In this document: piece by piece, positions 12,742-25,120 of the stretch
Position numbering within the stretch: the first letter of the stretch is position 1
Layout of the letters: every line of letters starts with the position of its first letter
Assembly: GCA_010015745.1 (NCBI GenBank)
Contig: ML978215.1
Span: forward strand, 140,079-204,078
DNA: 64,000 nucleotides
Origin: Setomelanomma holmii
Lineage: Eukaryota > Ascomycota > Dothideomycetes > Pleosporales > Phaeosphaeriaceae
Direction of reading: 5' to 3'
The notes under the pieces: generated by a model
What the model was told of the DNA's origin: nothing
The model's input: only the letters and a program-made list of their open reading frames with translations
The model's database searches: none
Translations under genes and position numbers: made by a program

Positions 12742-15577
12742 AAAATTCCGTTGTTACCGAGGAGTGCATTTCTCAACAGTGGTGGTGGATGCACTGAGGC
12801 ATTTCGGTGAAGGTCAAATTTGGTGGTCGTATGTAAATGCCATGAGAGGGCCACACATAAGACCGGAGAACTGCATTACAGACCATCAAGTGGTGTTACA
12901 GCTTTATGCAATAAATGGGCGGTCGCATTCGAAACTCACATGATCGATATGAGTTGTTACCCATACTGGCAAGGTCGGAGTCCACAAGCTCAGGAACTCT
13001 CATACAACCCGCGTCTTGACAGTTGCCATCGCGGAACTGGTTGAAAAGTCCAAGCTTGCAAGTCTATCGTTCGCACCCCAGCCGATACTGCAGATATAGT
13101 CGAATGAAGCTCTATAGACTCTCATGGTCTCAAGGTATATTGCAGCCATCGTTGCCCGTCAGAGACAGCACAGTTAAGAAACTGGGCTGCTTCGCATGAA
13201 ATACAAATTCAATTAGCGGAATGACATCAGGTGAAAATAGTGTCTTTCTCAAGGCGCAGTTCGTAGTCTGTCGGCGCTAAATGACCAAGGAGTCAGTAAT
13301 TCGCCACTGCGATCTTCAAACAGGGAGCCAATGAGTGAAGTAGGGTGCCTGCAGGAATTGGTGTCGTGAAGTCCTGGTGAGCTATAGTTCGTGCTTCGCG
13401 CACGACCTCAGAGGTCATCTTGCCTCAAGTACCTGAATGGGTCCTGACGACAGCTGGTGCGACCATCCAGACAGAGCAGTGGTTGGAAAATAGTGGTTCG
13501 ACTGAGGCTAGCCTTGTGGAACGGTCTGATGGAACTTGTTACCAGCCTTGTGTCTGACAGTAACAACAGGTTGGTAAGCCAGCCCGCCCACAATGTCCTC
13601 GGACCGGCCATATCGTGTCAAGCTGTGCTTCAAGATATGAAGACCGGCCCGTAGTGCTTGACAAAGCTGTTCAGGCTCCGGCATAACAGATGGCGAAAGA
13701 GTTTCGGGCCGTCCCTTCCCTGCTTACCCGCCCAAGTAGGTAGGGTAGACCGATAATGTCACGGGACCGGCGCTTAAATCATGTCGACTTCTACCTTCTC
13801 GTTCCTTCTGAGCCCTTGTTCCTGCTCAGACAGCACCGCATTTGCTATGAGCCAGGCATTGGCTCGACGCGACGATGGCGTCAGGTCGATACGCGCAGAA
13901 CCCCGCCTTCTGCTTCTCACGCGTTCTCATACGCGGAGTCTCCAGCGGACCTCAACAATGCGTCGATCAGCGATGCGAATCATCTTCGCTTACCTGTTCA
14001 ACAGCTTTCGTGCATTGACACGTGAAAGCACACTTGCTGCGCATGCCATTGTGGCGTGAAGGCATCCTTCCCGCAGCTTGGCCATCTTGGTATTGCGATA
14101 CCGAGTGTCGAGGCTCTTAGGACGGCCATCGCGCCGCGGCTCCGGTGTCAAAGAGCTCGGTTGCTTCTGATTCGCAAAACTCTCATGTCACCGGTCGTGG
14201 TACGTCCAAAAGTTCCTGACATGAAGTTCGCTCTCAGCCGCAACACCAAGCAATGGATGAATCAGCGTCCTCAGAACCTGCACAAATCACGAATCGCGCG
14301 GCACCCGGGCGCCAAATTGTCGGCATCCGTTTCTCGTAGACATGGTCAGGGGTTGTGTGCAGAAGATCCACATTCACATGTTACCACAATCACCAGACTT
14401 CCTATCTTGGACTTCGAACGTCCTCAACAACACTCGCGACCGTTTGACGTTGACGCACATGCAGCACAACACTACGCTATGCATTGCGCAGTACAGCTGC
14501 GGCACGTCTGACAACGTGCGTCAATGACCGATAAGATTCTCGAGGCCAATGAGGTAGGGTAGACGATGAGGGGAACCATGGCGAAGGGGGGAGAATTCCT
14601 TAGCCATGCCGCGATACTCATTGATATGATTGAATGATGGGAGGTTGCCCTATCAAACCCCACGAACCGAACCACTGGCGCAGTTCAACACGAAACATGC
14701 GCTGACCGCAGAGAGCAGGACTGAGTGGAATGTATTTATGTACCTTCAGATCTCCTGATCAACACCGGGCTGTCTCAAGACTCGAATCGAGTACCGACGT
14801 GCAATCGACGCGGAATGTCGCGAATGTTTTGTCATTGAGAGCTATTAGGTCCACTCTCAACAGCAATATAGGCTTTTAGTCCACGCCTTCAGTCAGGGCA
14901 CATTAGCGCTTGCGAAACCACCTACCGGAAGAGACGGTATTGTGCATGCGGCAAGCTCAATCATTGGGTCATTTCCTTGGTCGAAAGAGAATTGCAACAC
15001 GTTCACCAAACGGGACGAAGCATGCGTCTCTTATCGTGACCGTTGAGTGGCCAATGCTCCTTTCACATGCCAGGCAAGCGCCTTGCAGGCGGCGGCGTGA
15101 ACTCAATGTCTAATGTCGCGAGACAGTTGATGCGCCTATCCGCAGAGAGCGCAGGAAGGAGGTAGTATAGGATCAAGGCGGTTGCAAAACGTGTAACACG
15201 CGCATGTTCAGCAACTCAGAAGAGATGAGACGAACCGTGATCGCCAGCTGCAGGCAGGAGCGTTCGCTTAGAAGCAGGGGCAGGGCAGGAGCGTCACTGC
15301 AATTGTTTATCGATAAGGGCATTAGCCACTTTCACATGCTATTCATCACGCAGTCGCCCGCGCTGTTTTCAGGTAAGGTCTTTCTTTGCTCCAATCAGCC
15401 TAACACGTACATCATCGCGCAAGACCGGAACCTGCTCGCATATAATAAGGTACGTTGAGGCGAAGCTCCCTTCTCACGTTGTTTTGTGCTGCTCTTCCAT
15501 ACTTTCCTCTTCCTTTGCAGTCGCACTCACACAAACTTTCACAAAAGGCACTACACAATTACTAGAGACACTCGCTC
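12742..15577. other. Gene-poor 2.8 kb stretch
   Basis: Many short ORFs exist on both strands but none shows a domain, intron signals consistent with neighbours, or homology visible to me. The last ~150 bp before 15578 are pyrimidine-rich and look like a promoter and 5' leader for the perilipin gene. Confidence 0.4.
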
Positions 15578-16438
15578 ATGACACCCCACGCAACACAAGA
15601 CACGACATCTTCCCAGACAAACGGCGACATGAGCAACAACAGCGCTTCGTTGACCAACGGCGAGACGCCGCGCTCAAGAACTCTGTCGGTATGTTCTCCT
15701 TCCGGCAGAAACAGACATTCCTTGCACAGCATTCTTGCCTACAAGCCATTCGGACATCAGTCGATCAACGGCTATCGTGAGCTGCGCAGCTCTGGGGATC
15801 ACTGCGACCCCCAAAGCGGGGCTGTCAGGGCGCCTTGGAATGGCCAATATCCATTGACCAGTTACACCGCGCCTTGCTATCACGATGCACGCCCGGCTTC
15901 TTCATCCCACCCAATCACCCCACGTCTGCAACCCGCCTCCACGGTGTGACAGCTAACAGTCCGGTAGCATCTCCAGTCGTACCCCGTCGTTCATGACACG
16001 GTCGAGACCCTCAAGAATACCCAGATCGGCACCAGCACACTGAACCTTGCCTCCAACACATACCAAAGCGTCGTCGCACCCTTCCACCCATACCTCCAGC
16101 GCCCATACTCCGTCGCATCCCCATACCTTTCCAAGGCAGACGAATTTGGCGACAATGGTCTCACCAAGCTTGAGACGCATGTGCCACTCGTCAAGGAGGA
16201 TACCTCAGTGCTGAAGGGATATGCGTTTGCGCCCTTCAACTACCTTACTGGAACCTGGAATGAGCAATACCAGAGGACGCAGCACCGCAACGGCGTCGTC
16301 AAGGTCGGTCTTGCTGTGATCAGCACCGAGCTCAAGATCGTCCAGGATGGCTGCACCGTCTTCCTCGACTACTGGAACGCCAAGAAAGGACCCGTCAAGG
16401 AGAAGCTGAACGAGAAGGCCGAACAGGTAAAACAGTAG
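15578..16438 (+). CDS. Perilipin-type lipid-droplet protein (CAP20/MPL1-like)
   Basis: Coats lipid droplets; in plant- and insect-pathogenic fungi this family supports appressorial lipid use. Exon 1 15578-15688 and exon 2 15968-16438 give 193 residues, near the usual ~185. The intron is long for this window (279 nt, donor GTATGT, acceptor CGGTAG). Exon 2 carries the family signature: 'SYPVVHDTVETLKN', then 'PYLSKADEFGDNGLTKLE', then 'PLVKEDTSVLKGY' and a C-terminal hydrophobic/amphipathic part 'VVKVGLAVISTELKIVQD'. A second ATG at codon 17 is an alternative start. The frame continues open past the stop (see the following feature), so the C-terminus may vary by splicing. Confidence 0.87.
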
Positions 16439-16783
16439 GCTGGTGACCGCGTTCGACCTTACCTTCCTCGCCTTCCCTATTCCGTAGTCATTCGTCGTCG
16501 CTCATCCGATCCATCGCATACATTTCCTTCCCCAACTGCAGAGAACACTGCTGGCCCTTCGGGACGTCGACGCAGGAGGAGAAGCAAGTCTTCCACTGCG
16601 CAAGCTCCCTCTCTGGAGACGTGCGTGGAGAACGTGGGTAGTTCTAGTTCTAGTTCAGGGACCTCTTCTCAATCAGTGGCCTCCAGTAACAGGAAAAGTT
16701 CGGATGTCTCTCCAAAGTCTAGCAGCAGGAAGGATTCGACGCGTGTTTCTTGGAGCGAGCCGGTTGCCAAACGGTCGGGTTGA
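16439..16783 (+). other. In-frame coding-like extension after the perilipin stop
   Basis: The frame of the perilipin gene remains open for 114 codons after TAG 16436-16438 and ends at TGA 16781. Its second half is a low-complexity basic/serine tail ('GRRRRRSKSSTAQAP', 'SSSSSSGTSSQSVASS', 'RVSWSEPVAKRSG') that looks translated. A phase-preserving intron 16427-16543 (donor CAG|GTAAAA, acceptor CAGAG|AA) would remove the stop and join Gln-Asn; the acceptor GAG is weak. Readthrough is less likely. Confidence 0.35.
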
Positions 16784-17568
16784 CTCTTCTCTTTTTAGAT
16801 ACCTTTCTCTTTTCTTTTCGCTACGCTATGAGCAGATGGCCGCGACGTGTCGTCGTCGCTGGTTTTTCTTAGGCAGTACATTGGATAGACTGATTTATGA
16901 TGACCCATATCATCCTTCGCTCCGTATGCTGCTCATGCTGTACTTGAGGCCAATCGTGTACAGCTCCCGTGCATTGCCCTGCACGCGGACTTGAAGTCAG
17001 TGCTGCGATTTTATCTCAGCATGCTGATCCGAGTCTCTCATTTCCAGGTGTGGCGTGTCTCACATTGCCACAATCACGATCCTCACGGTGCTAGACTGGT
17101 GTCTTTGCTTTACATGTGACAAGCCGCTCTTCTCAGACCAGTGACAGATTCCAGCGATAGGGTTTGAGCGAACATGCAATGTCATTCCACAGCATCCGAA
17201 TAGTCCTTCACATGTCCTTCTCTGACACTCAATCGGAGGCTTTCTGGTGGCTCGTTAGCTTCCCTGCATTGTTGGATGATGGTAGAGACACATCAGTGAA
17301 TAATGCAGTGTCTATGCATATGCAGTGACATATCAGCGTAGAGTCGCATGTGGGATCATATGCGCGGGAAAGAATCGTGAACGTCGTGAATTGATCCCGA
17401 AGCCGGAGTTTCATGCTTTCATTTTCAAGCCGAAGTACACGCCAGGATGGCAGGCCCTTTTCTGGAGCTCTGTCCACCCAATGCTAAACCACCGACATGC
17501 TCATTGCAGGATGTCCACGTGTGTCAAATCATGCCTGTCTGCGCCCAGCCCGTAACCCCAAGGAAAGC
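16784..17568. other. Intergenic, no gene seen
   Basis: 785 bp with no supported gene; includes the 3' flanks of the convergent perilipin and rpl27 genes. Confidence 0.45.
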
Positions 17569-18177
17569 CTAGAACTGTAACGGGGTGAAGAACCACCTGT
17601 TCTTGCCCGACTGGTATCGCTCCTCGAACGCCTTCTTGACCGTCTTCTTGGCCTCCTCCCGTTGCGAGACCTCCTTGAATGTGTCGGCAGCGAGCACGCC
17701 CTTCAGATTGTCGAGCTCAATGGTGTAGCGGGTGGGCATCAGGTGGGTGTCTGCCTCTATCAGTATAGCTCCTGCAATGCGATCTCAGTCCCACGTACAG
17801 TTGACCTGCTTGACGAAAGGCTTGACCTTGCTCTTCTTGGCCTGCTTGGTCTTTGACATGCGGCGGGTGACCTTGGACGGGTAGCGCTCGATACCGGCGA
17901 CGAGGGCGTGAGGGAAGGGGTGCGACTTGGTGCCGTTGTCGAGTGGTGAAATGATCACACACTTCTTGCCGGCATAGCGGCCCCGGGTGATAATGACAAC
18001 GCGTCCGACCTTGAGGCTGTAGATAGTCTGTTAGCAGCTGTCCTGTCGCATGCGTGCGTCTCGCGGCGTGGTGGTGAAGATATTAGAGAGCATCCCGGCG
18101 CACCGAGACCTCTCACAATATCCCATTCGCAGCCCATGGTAATTCGTGCGGATGATTCGGGGCACTCACAACTTCAT
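17569..18177 (-). CDS. rpl27: 60S ribosomal protein L27 (eL27)
   Basis: Structural protein of the large ribosomal subunit. Exons 18177-18170 (8 nt: M-K-F), 18016-17799 and 17750-17569 give 135 residues, the expected length. The first intron is 153 nt (GTGAGT donor, GCTAAC branch); a very short first exon followed by a longer intron is common in fungal ribosomal protein genes. Visible signature: '[19 protein letters not shown]' (KOW motif), '[19 protein letters not shown]' and the C-terminal '[12 protein letters not shown]'. It is divergent from sof1, another ribosome-biogenesis gene. Confidence 0.97.
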
Positions 18178-18426
18178 TGTGGCTGTCGTCCGGGATGGTA
18201 GTCGGGTTAGTGGTCGTGGAGTTCGAGGTTGTCGTTGTCTTGAAAATGCGCCAGGTTCGTCTGTGGGCCGGCGAAAAGAGGAAGCGAGCGCCGGCCAGCC
18301 AGAAATCGCGCTAGTGAGCTGGCGTCTTATTGGCCAGCCCCACTCGCCGCCTTCGAACTTTTGGCGTGTCTGCCAAAAAGTTCGCGACACCGAGCGAATG
18401 CATACTGAACGTCAACCACACCCACG
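18178..18426. promoter_or_regulatory. Bidirectional rpl27/sof1 promoter with inverted repeats
   Basis: 249 bp between start codons. An interrupted palindrome lies at 18354-18384: CGAACTTTTGGC, six-base spacer, GCCAAAAAGTTCG (one extra A). Another pair, GGCCGGCG and CGCCGGCC, flanks about 16 bp near 18270-18300. Either may be a transcription-factor site or a hairpin in the sof1 leader. Confidence 0.5.
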
Positions 18427-19813
18427 ATGAAGATCAAGGCCCTCAGCCGGTCGGCTTCGTCGGCGCAGGCACCTGGATCGAACGTACAAAAAGTCACGCG
18501 CAACCTCGACCCCAATCAACATCCTTTCGAACGGGCACGGGAATACACACGAGCTCTCAATGCGACCAAGGTCGAGCGCATGTTTGCGCAGCCCTTCATT
18601 GGCGACTTCGAACCCGGGCACGTGGACGGTGTATATTCTTTCGCCAAAGACCCTAACTCACTCGAGCATTTCGCAAGTGGTAGTGGTGACGGCGTGGTAA
18701 AAGTGTGGGACTTTACAAGCAGGGAAGAGAAGTGGCAGGCACAAGCACACGAGAACCTGGTCAAGGGCATGTGCTGGACAAGAGACAAGAAACTCATAAC
18801 ATGCGGTTCGGATCGGCAGATACAATTGTTTGAACCATATTCACAAGCCTTGAAGACTGCACCTAAGGCGACCTGGCACGGCAGTGCAGCCTTCACGTCG
18901 GTATCGCACCATCGATCGATGCCTTCATTCGCCGCAGCCTCGAGTATGGTCTCTATATACGACACCACCCGGACTTCTGGTGCGCCTGTGCAGACGCTGG
19001 TCTGGCCGTCAGCGATTGACACGATCAACCACGTCTCCTTCAATCAAACCGAGACCTCGATCCTTGCAACTTGCGCAACAGATAGGGCTGTCATCCTGTA
19101 TGATCTCCGTACGAGTATGCCTCTCCACCGCACCGTTCTCAACTTTGCGTCAAACTGCATATCCTGGAACCCCATGGAAGCCTACAACTTCGCCGTTGCC
19201 AACGAGGACCACAATGCATATGTAAGTGATGCTTGAAGGTCGACTCGAAAACCACTGACACATTCAGATATTCGATATGCGAAACATGAAGCGTGCGCTG
19301 CAGGTGCTGAAGGGCCACGTCGCTGCGGTCATGAGCGTCGAGTTCAGCCCGACTGGCGAGGAGCTTGTGACCGGCTCGTACGATCGATCAGTCCGCCTAT
19401 GGGAGCGACAAAAGGGGCATTCTCGAGACATCTATCATACCAAGCGCATGCAGCGAGTCTTCTCGGTCGCCTGGTCACCAGACAACAACTACATTCTCAG
19501 CGGATCGGATGACGGGAACGTGCGACTCTGGCGTGCGAGAGCTGCCGAGCGAAGGGGTGTCAAGTCGTATGCTTTGCAGCAGAAGTTGCAGTACGATGAA
19601 GCGCTCAAAGAGCGGTACAAACACATGCCCGAGATCAAGCGCATCGCTAGACACAGGCACATTCCAAAGACTGTCAAGAAGGCTGGCGAGATCAAGAGCG
19701 AGGAGCTCAAGGCGATCAAGAGGAGGGAGGAGAACGAGAGGAGACACACGAAGAAGGGTCAGACAAGGCGAAAGGCGGAACGCGAGAAGATGGTGTTGGC
19801 GAGGGAGCAGTGA
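18427..19813 (+). CDS. sof1: WD40 U3 snoRNP/SSU processome factor Sof1 (DCAF13)
   Basis: Nucleolar protein required for 18S rRNA processing in the small-subunit processome. Exons 18427-19221 and 19268-19813 give 446 residues (human DCAF13 is about 445). The 46 nt intron has a GTAAGT donor. WD repeats are visible: 'FASGSGDGVVKVWDF', 'LITCGSDRQIQLFEP', 'LATCATDRAVILYDLR', 'LVTGSYDRSVRLWER', 'ILSGSDDGNVRLWRA'. The conserved C-terminal Sof1-like domain follows ('MPEIKRIARHRHIPK'), ending in a K/R/E-rich helix. The N-terminus 'MKIKALSRS' is the family start. Confidence 0.97.
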
Positions 19814-20146
19814 TTCACCGAGGAGCGTTCATGGCATCCTTCCTGCATAGCGACGGCGTTCAAAATTTCAATCATGAGGTTTTCTTATGGCCTCGAAGAC
19901 AAGTCATATTCTTCATTGCGATTATTTTGGGGTTTACTCGCACACTGGTAAACGGAGCTGCCTTCGGCACGTGATAATGCGATTGCGTCATCTCTGGATT
20001 GGAAATGTATCATGCAGGGCGCAGGGCCTCCAGCTTCCTACAGCCGAGTACCATGTCGGGATACCTTCCGACGTCTTTATTATAAAGCAGAACTTCAGGC
20101 AACACCATCACTCCGCAATTGCACAGTAACACGAAATCAACCAACA
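19814..20146. other. Intergenic 333 bp
   Basis: Holds the sof1 3' flank and the hydrolase promoter; a TATAAA-like 'TTATAAAGC' sits near 20078, about 70 bp before the hydrolase ATG. Confidence 0.45.
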
Positions 20147-21216
20147 ATGGCATCCATCAAGTCTCTGAAGATTCAAGATGACAAATTTAGTAGCCTCGGC
20201 TTGACGAAGACGACTGTGAACAAGGAGGAGGTTGTATGCTACAGTCGAGGTTTGAGCTCTGTATCCGAGAAGAATCCGATTCTCGTTCTGGTCCATGGCT
20301 ACCCTCAGTCTGCGTACATGTGAGCACATCACGACCTCTCCACCATCATCAATACTGATATAGCTCGAGGTGGCGCCATATCATCCCTCTTCTTCCCAAA
20401 GACGCACCAATCTTTGCACCAGATCTTCCCGGCTACGGAGGCAGTGCACCCATAGAGCAAAACGACAAGCTCACCATCGGCAACACGGTACTAGCCGCAC
20501 TCAAAACCCAACTCAAGCGCACGACAAGCGGACCATCAACCAACGACATTCCAATCGTTCTCATTGGACATGACCGTGGTGCACGAGTCTCCCATCGCCT
20601 CGTCGTTAGCGGCTATGAGGGCATCGACATCCTCGGCGTGTGCCTGATCGATATTGTCCCGTCCTGCACGCAATGGCAACACTACGTCTCGCCTGTCCGC
20701 GCCGCAAAAGAAATCTCAGGCTACTTCCACTGGCCTCTGCTCGCCAACGTCTCGCTAGCGACACGTATGATCACTGCGTTCGGCGGCGCGAATTGGTGCA
20801 CTGAGATGATTCAGCGTTGGGCTGGTAAGAATCCCACCGGCGTGGCCTCTTTGAAAGCAGACGATGCGTTCGCTGTATACGGCGGCTTTTTCGAGAAGGA
20901 GTCTGTCATTGTTGCGACGAGTGAGGACTACAAGCACGGCGCTACGACGGATGTTGAGATGGATGAGGCGGATCAGAAGGCTGGGAAGAAGATCGATAAG
21001 CCGTTGTTATTGCTGTATAGTGCGGATTTCATTGGTAGTCGGTTTGACTTCGACTTTGGAAATGTGTGGAAAGAGTGGACGAAGGATGGAACCAAGATCG
21101 TGAATCACGGGCTGGAGAATGGAATTGGACATTTTGGCGCGGAAGAGGCGCCCGAGGAGTGTGCGAAGGTGATTATCGACTGGCTGGGCGTTTTGGGCAT
21201 CGGTGTGGAGTCGTAG
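20147..21216 (+). CDS. Alpha/beta hydrolase, epoxide hydrolase/haloacetate dehalogenase type
   Basis: Exons 20147-20319 and 20364-21216 give 341 residues. The 44 nt intron has a CTGAT branch. The oxyanion-hole 'HGYPQSAY' is followed by 'APDLPGYGGSAP' and the nucleophile elbow 'LIGHDRGAR', where Asp (about residue 128) replaces the usual Ser. An Asp nucleophile is typical of epoxide hydrolases and haloalkanoic dehalogenases. The late His is probably in 'ENGIGHFGAEEAPEE'. A lid insertion rich in Trp ('FHWPLLANV') lies between. The substrate cannot be read from sequence; detoxification of an epoxide or halo-acid is the family-based guess. Confidence 0.88.
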
Positions 21217-21899
21217 GGTGGTGATAGGACGGCTGCATAGACCCGATGCTTATCAGAAGTGCAAATTGCCACTTAGTCCGCGACTTCACTTCGTCTGTCA
21301 CTGCCTCATGGTAATTCAAGATTGGGTCTCCTCGTGTGGTAGCTATGTTCTTGGCGTACTGGGGCGAACCCCGATTCAGCTACGGTACGGAACGCAGCCT
21401 TCTTCTCTCAGTTCCTGGATTGGGTAGACACATACCCAATACCTCTCCAATACACTTTGCTATATTTCTAGAGGTAGTCTAACGTGTGTAAGCTCAGGTA
21501 AGATGCACGAGCCACACAACAAGTTAATGCCAGCACTACATTCTCAGTACCCCATGCACGCGCACACCTGCACGCGCGCGCGAAGCTGTGCCGCAAATGA
21601 CCGCAACCTATCGCTATATTGGATCTGTCGGTAGCCGTAGGTCCGCAAATACTCGGAAGGTCATTCTAGTGCAGGTCGCACCAGGCACTTCGATCCTCCG
21701 TTTCACAACGCTGGATCGTGTAAACACACCTGACCTGAACACAAACAGCAAGCTGGCCAAGGATCTCTCGATGACCTTTCAATGAATGAAAGTACCATAT
21801 GCGAAGGGTATTCACTGCTGACCATACTGTTCTGCTAAGCGTGCAGTTCGCAACGTCAAGTCCACAGTAACGCGAGCGAGCAGCGTTGGGCAGTCACAA
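21217..21899. other. Intergenic, no gene seen
   Basis: 683 bp between the hydrolase and the first recognisable residues of the interrupted HET gene; includes a C/A-rich 'CACGCGCACACC' stretch. Confidence 0.4.
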
Positions 21900-22738
21900 A
21901 TGTCGATTTTCAGCTCTCCAACAGCGATATGCGCCAGTCTAGAACTTTCCATATCAGGGGAGCGCAGAATTCCGATCTGCGCACGTTGCCGAAGTCTTTT
22001 GGAAATTCCGAACAGGCCCACGTCCCGTTTGGATCTCGTTGAGTGTAATTATGCAACGATCTACCATTCTGCCGCGCGTGGCTGCCAACTTTGCCGCCGA
22101 TTCGAATTCATTCGATTGGAAGGATAACTGGACGAGAAAAGCCAAATCTCTGCAAATGACGTTAGAATTCTACGACGAGCAGGAAATCCCGCAACTTGCT
22201 CCGACCACATCGACCTGCAAGACCGTATGCAAGCTTCAATTTGGAGCAGATGATGAAGACTGGGAAACGACTAAAGACTACCGCCTTAATTTCGAATGTT
22301 CAGCCCGTGTTCAATGGCGAGCGTTGCTGCGGCGTGAGAATGCCTCCGATCATGGACACACTAGCGGGAGAAAATACCGGTGACTTTCGGTGTATGCAGA
22401 CGATCAAGCGTTGGATGGTCAACTGTAAGCACAATCATAAGCTTTGCAATGCGCCCGTCGACCTTTCTCAAGGCACCAGTTGACACATTCCGACCCGATT
22501 AATTTCCACCAATGCGACTGGTCGCCTCCGTCTGGTCAGAACGGACCAGAGTGCTCCACGGAACCACTATCGTTACGCAAGTCTTAGCCATAGATGAAAT
22601 AACAGCATGAAGTATCCGAGACTCTCGCGACTGAACAAGGCAGCATGGGAGAGGAGTATCTCACTTCACGCCTCGAATTCAGTCTCCAGAGATGCTGTGC
22701 TTCTCTGCCACAGACTCGACATACCCCACCTGTGGGTA
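21900..22738 (+). pseudogene. HET-domain gene, 5' part, interrupted by transposon
   Basis: N-terminal HET-gene features are seen: 'PICARCRSLLEI', 'GCQLCRRFEF', 'NHKLCNAPVDLS', then the start of the HET domain 'LRLVRTDQSAP' and 'HYRYASLSH', 'LNKAAWERSI' and 'AVL​LCHRLDIPHLWV'. At least two frame changes and a TGA (22595-22597, where the family has Trp after S-H-R/C) break it. Homology stops exactly at 22736-22738, where the inverted-repeat element starts. The 3' part resumes at 29450. Confidence 0.85.
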
Positions 22739-22780
22739 ATGTCCATCCCTGGGACCCGAGACGCACCCTGAGGCGAGACA
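22739..22780 (+). repeat. Left terminal inverted repeat of the 6.7 kb element
   Basis: Pairs with 29408-29449. Mismatches include several C/T and G/A differences, compatible with RIP. Confidence 0.88.
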
Positions 22781-23333
22781 CTTTTGCACTCCGGACCTTC
22801 GGCCTGCCCTTCTTGTGAGTCTATAGAGCTGTAATTGATATAGACAATTTCTAGCCATCCCTTCTTCAAGAAAATGGTCTCCGAGCATGATTTCTGCATT
22901 ATTGGGCATGTCGTCAATCGTTTCCTGAAGGTCGTTAGTCGCCCCTTTGACAATTGACCCCTGTTTATTCGCGAATTTCCAACTCTATCGAACATTCGGA
23001 GGTCTACAACTAAATTATGAGGAATGAAGATAGTTCTCCTAATTAGCTTTTAAAGCTGTTCTAACATCAGGAGTGTGGATGCCGGGAGGTCCGTCGGACA
23101 GAGGGTAAAGACGCAGAAAAGCCTCCCACTCTAGCGGGACGCCCTAACCGTCTTGAGCTGCTGACACATCGCTGTATTAAATTTCCGCCCTATCCCTATC
23201 TTTGATGTCCAAAAATAAATGTGGCGCGTGTCGTGCGCCTCTAAGCCCGAAATGTGTCCTTTGTTGTCGCAATGCCTCACGACGCCTTCAGGCGATCAGG
23301 TAGCCGCTGCACAGTAGACCATACCCAGCTATC

Positions 23334-25120
23334 ATGGATAAGGTAAGTCAAGTATTAGCACGAGAAGTTCCTCCTGGTGTGCGTAGATCGTACCGTGCTC
23401 TAGCAGACCACGGCGAGGTCCCTCACAGTACCCTTCATCACCGCGCACGCGGCCGACGCTCGATCGAGGAGAAGGCCCAGAGCCAGCAGTATCTGACACC
23501 TTGGGAAGAGAGTGCTCTCGTCAGATTCATCTTACAAATGTCAGATCTCGGACAGCCCGTACGAGTCAAGTACATTCCCTCTCTCGCCTTCGTAGCCACT
23601 CGCGCGCGGCCTTCGGCAGACAGACCCCTCAAACCTCCAGGCAAGAACTGGGCAAAGGCTTTCGAGAAACGCCACCAGAAACGGCAGCAAGACGCGTCTC
23701 GGCGCTAGACTGGAACCGCCACGATACGAACATTGCAGGGAAGATGACACACTGGTTCGAGGTGATAGGCAGGGTATTGGCCGATCCAGCCATTCTAGCA
23801 GAGAACGTTTACAACATGGACGAGACTGGAGTCATGCTAGCAAAGCTAGGCTCCGTGAAAGTCCTCGTAGGTAAGGATGATAAACGAAACTATAGAGGCG
23901 CGCGAGTGAAGCGAACGACGGTGACTGCTATTGAGTGCATTAGCGCCGACGGTAGGTATCTAAACCCTATGATTATATGGCCAGCCACCACTCACCGAAG
24001 TAACTGGACTACCTTCCCTACTCCTGGATGGCATTATGCATGCAATGAATCTGGATATACCGACTCAAACATCAGCTTGCAGTGGCTCAAGCGTATATTT
24101 GACCCTGAGACTAAGGAACGTGCCAACGGGCGACCTCGTGTACTGATTCTTGACGGCTTTGGAACACACGAGACCCTTGAGATTTTAGAGTATTGTTTTG
24201 CAAACAACATCATCTTATGTCGTCTCCCCTCTCATACATCCCACAAGCTTCAGCCTTGCGACGTTACTGGTTTCGGCCCACTAAAGACAGCCTACCGCGA
24301 AGAGGTTGAACGACTAGAGCGAGGGGGAGTCAACACTATAGGCAAGGAGCACTTCACCTGTTTATATAAGCCTGCGCGGGAGCGAGCCTTTACGTCTAAG
24401 AACATTAGGGCTGGTTTCGCCGCATGTGGTTTAGTTCCGTTCAACCCAGATAGAGTCCTCCGGACTGTGCCCAAGTCACCGGCTGAACTAAGTCTCGCGG
24501 TTCCGAACCAAGCGCCTTGTCAAAACGATGTAGCACCGCAAACGCCTGTGACTCCAGTTTCAGCAGAGGGCCTTAGGTCGCTGCAGGACCTAATTCTACA
24601 AAGGGACGCTCATGCTCTTAACGACACGACCAAACAGAGCTTAGAGCGACACCTACTTAAGTTCGCTAAAGCTGCCCAGTTGTCCTTCACGAAGGGTGCT
24701 CTTCAGCAAAACCATATTCGACTTTTGAGAGCTATCAACAACGAAGCTAAATCTCGACGATCGACAAAGACAGATATATTAGAAAAGGGGTCTGGGCAGG
24801 TATTCACTTATGAGCATCTCCAAGACAAACGGTTGAAGCGTGCGGAAGAGAACGCAGCTAAAGAGGCTAAAGCCAAGGCAAGACGTGATCGGAAGTGCAA
24901 AAGTCCTACACAGGAGGCAGTAGATGTCACGGCGCCTGCGAGTACCGTGAAACGTGGTCGAAAGCGTAAGAGCACTGCGCTGGAAGCAGAGGCGGCGGAC
25001 CTGCTAGACGTCGAGACTGGGCCATCTGTGCCAAAGGGTAAAGCCGCAAAAGTGAGCAATGATAAGGCGGCAGAAGCTACAGGAGTACCGTGGGCGGCCC
25101 CGGTTGCAAACATGTATTAG
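23334..25120 (+). pseudogene. Fot1/pogo-type DDE transposase with one frameshift
   Basis: The N-terminal frame (23334-23708) has 'EVPPGVRRSYRALADHG' and 'KNWAKAFEKRH', the CENP-B/HTH type DNA-binding part. The catalytic part is in another frame to 25120: 'RRVSALDWNRHDTNI', first Asp in 'VYNMDETGVM', second Asp in 'RVLILDGFGTH', third Asp in 'HKLQPCDVTGF'. The frames change once at about 23660-23690; no normal intron fits. The C-terminus is Lys/Arg-rich. Apart from the single frameshift the coding sequence looks complete (about 595 codons), suggesting recent inactivation. Confidence 0.9.

Noticed and set aside
13756..14059. Overlapping 90-codon + ORFs
   Set aside because: Two frames overlap almost completely and neither shows any family feature.
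22666..22995. 109-codon minus ORF
   Set aside because: It spans the end of a HET fragment and the left TIR of the transposon, so it cannot be one gene.
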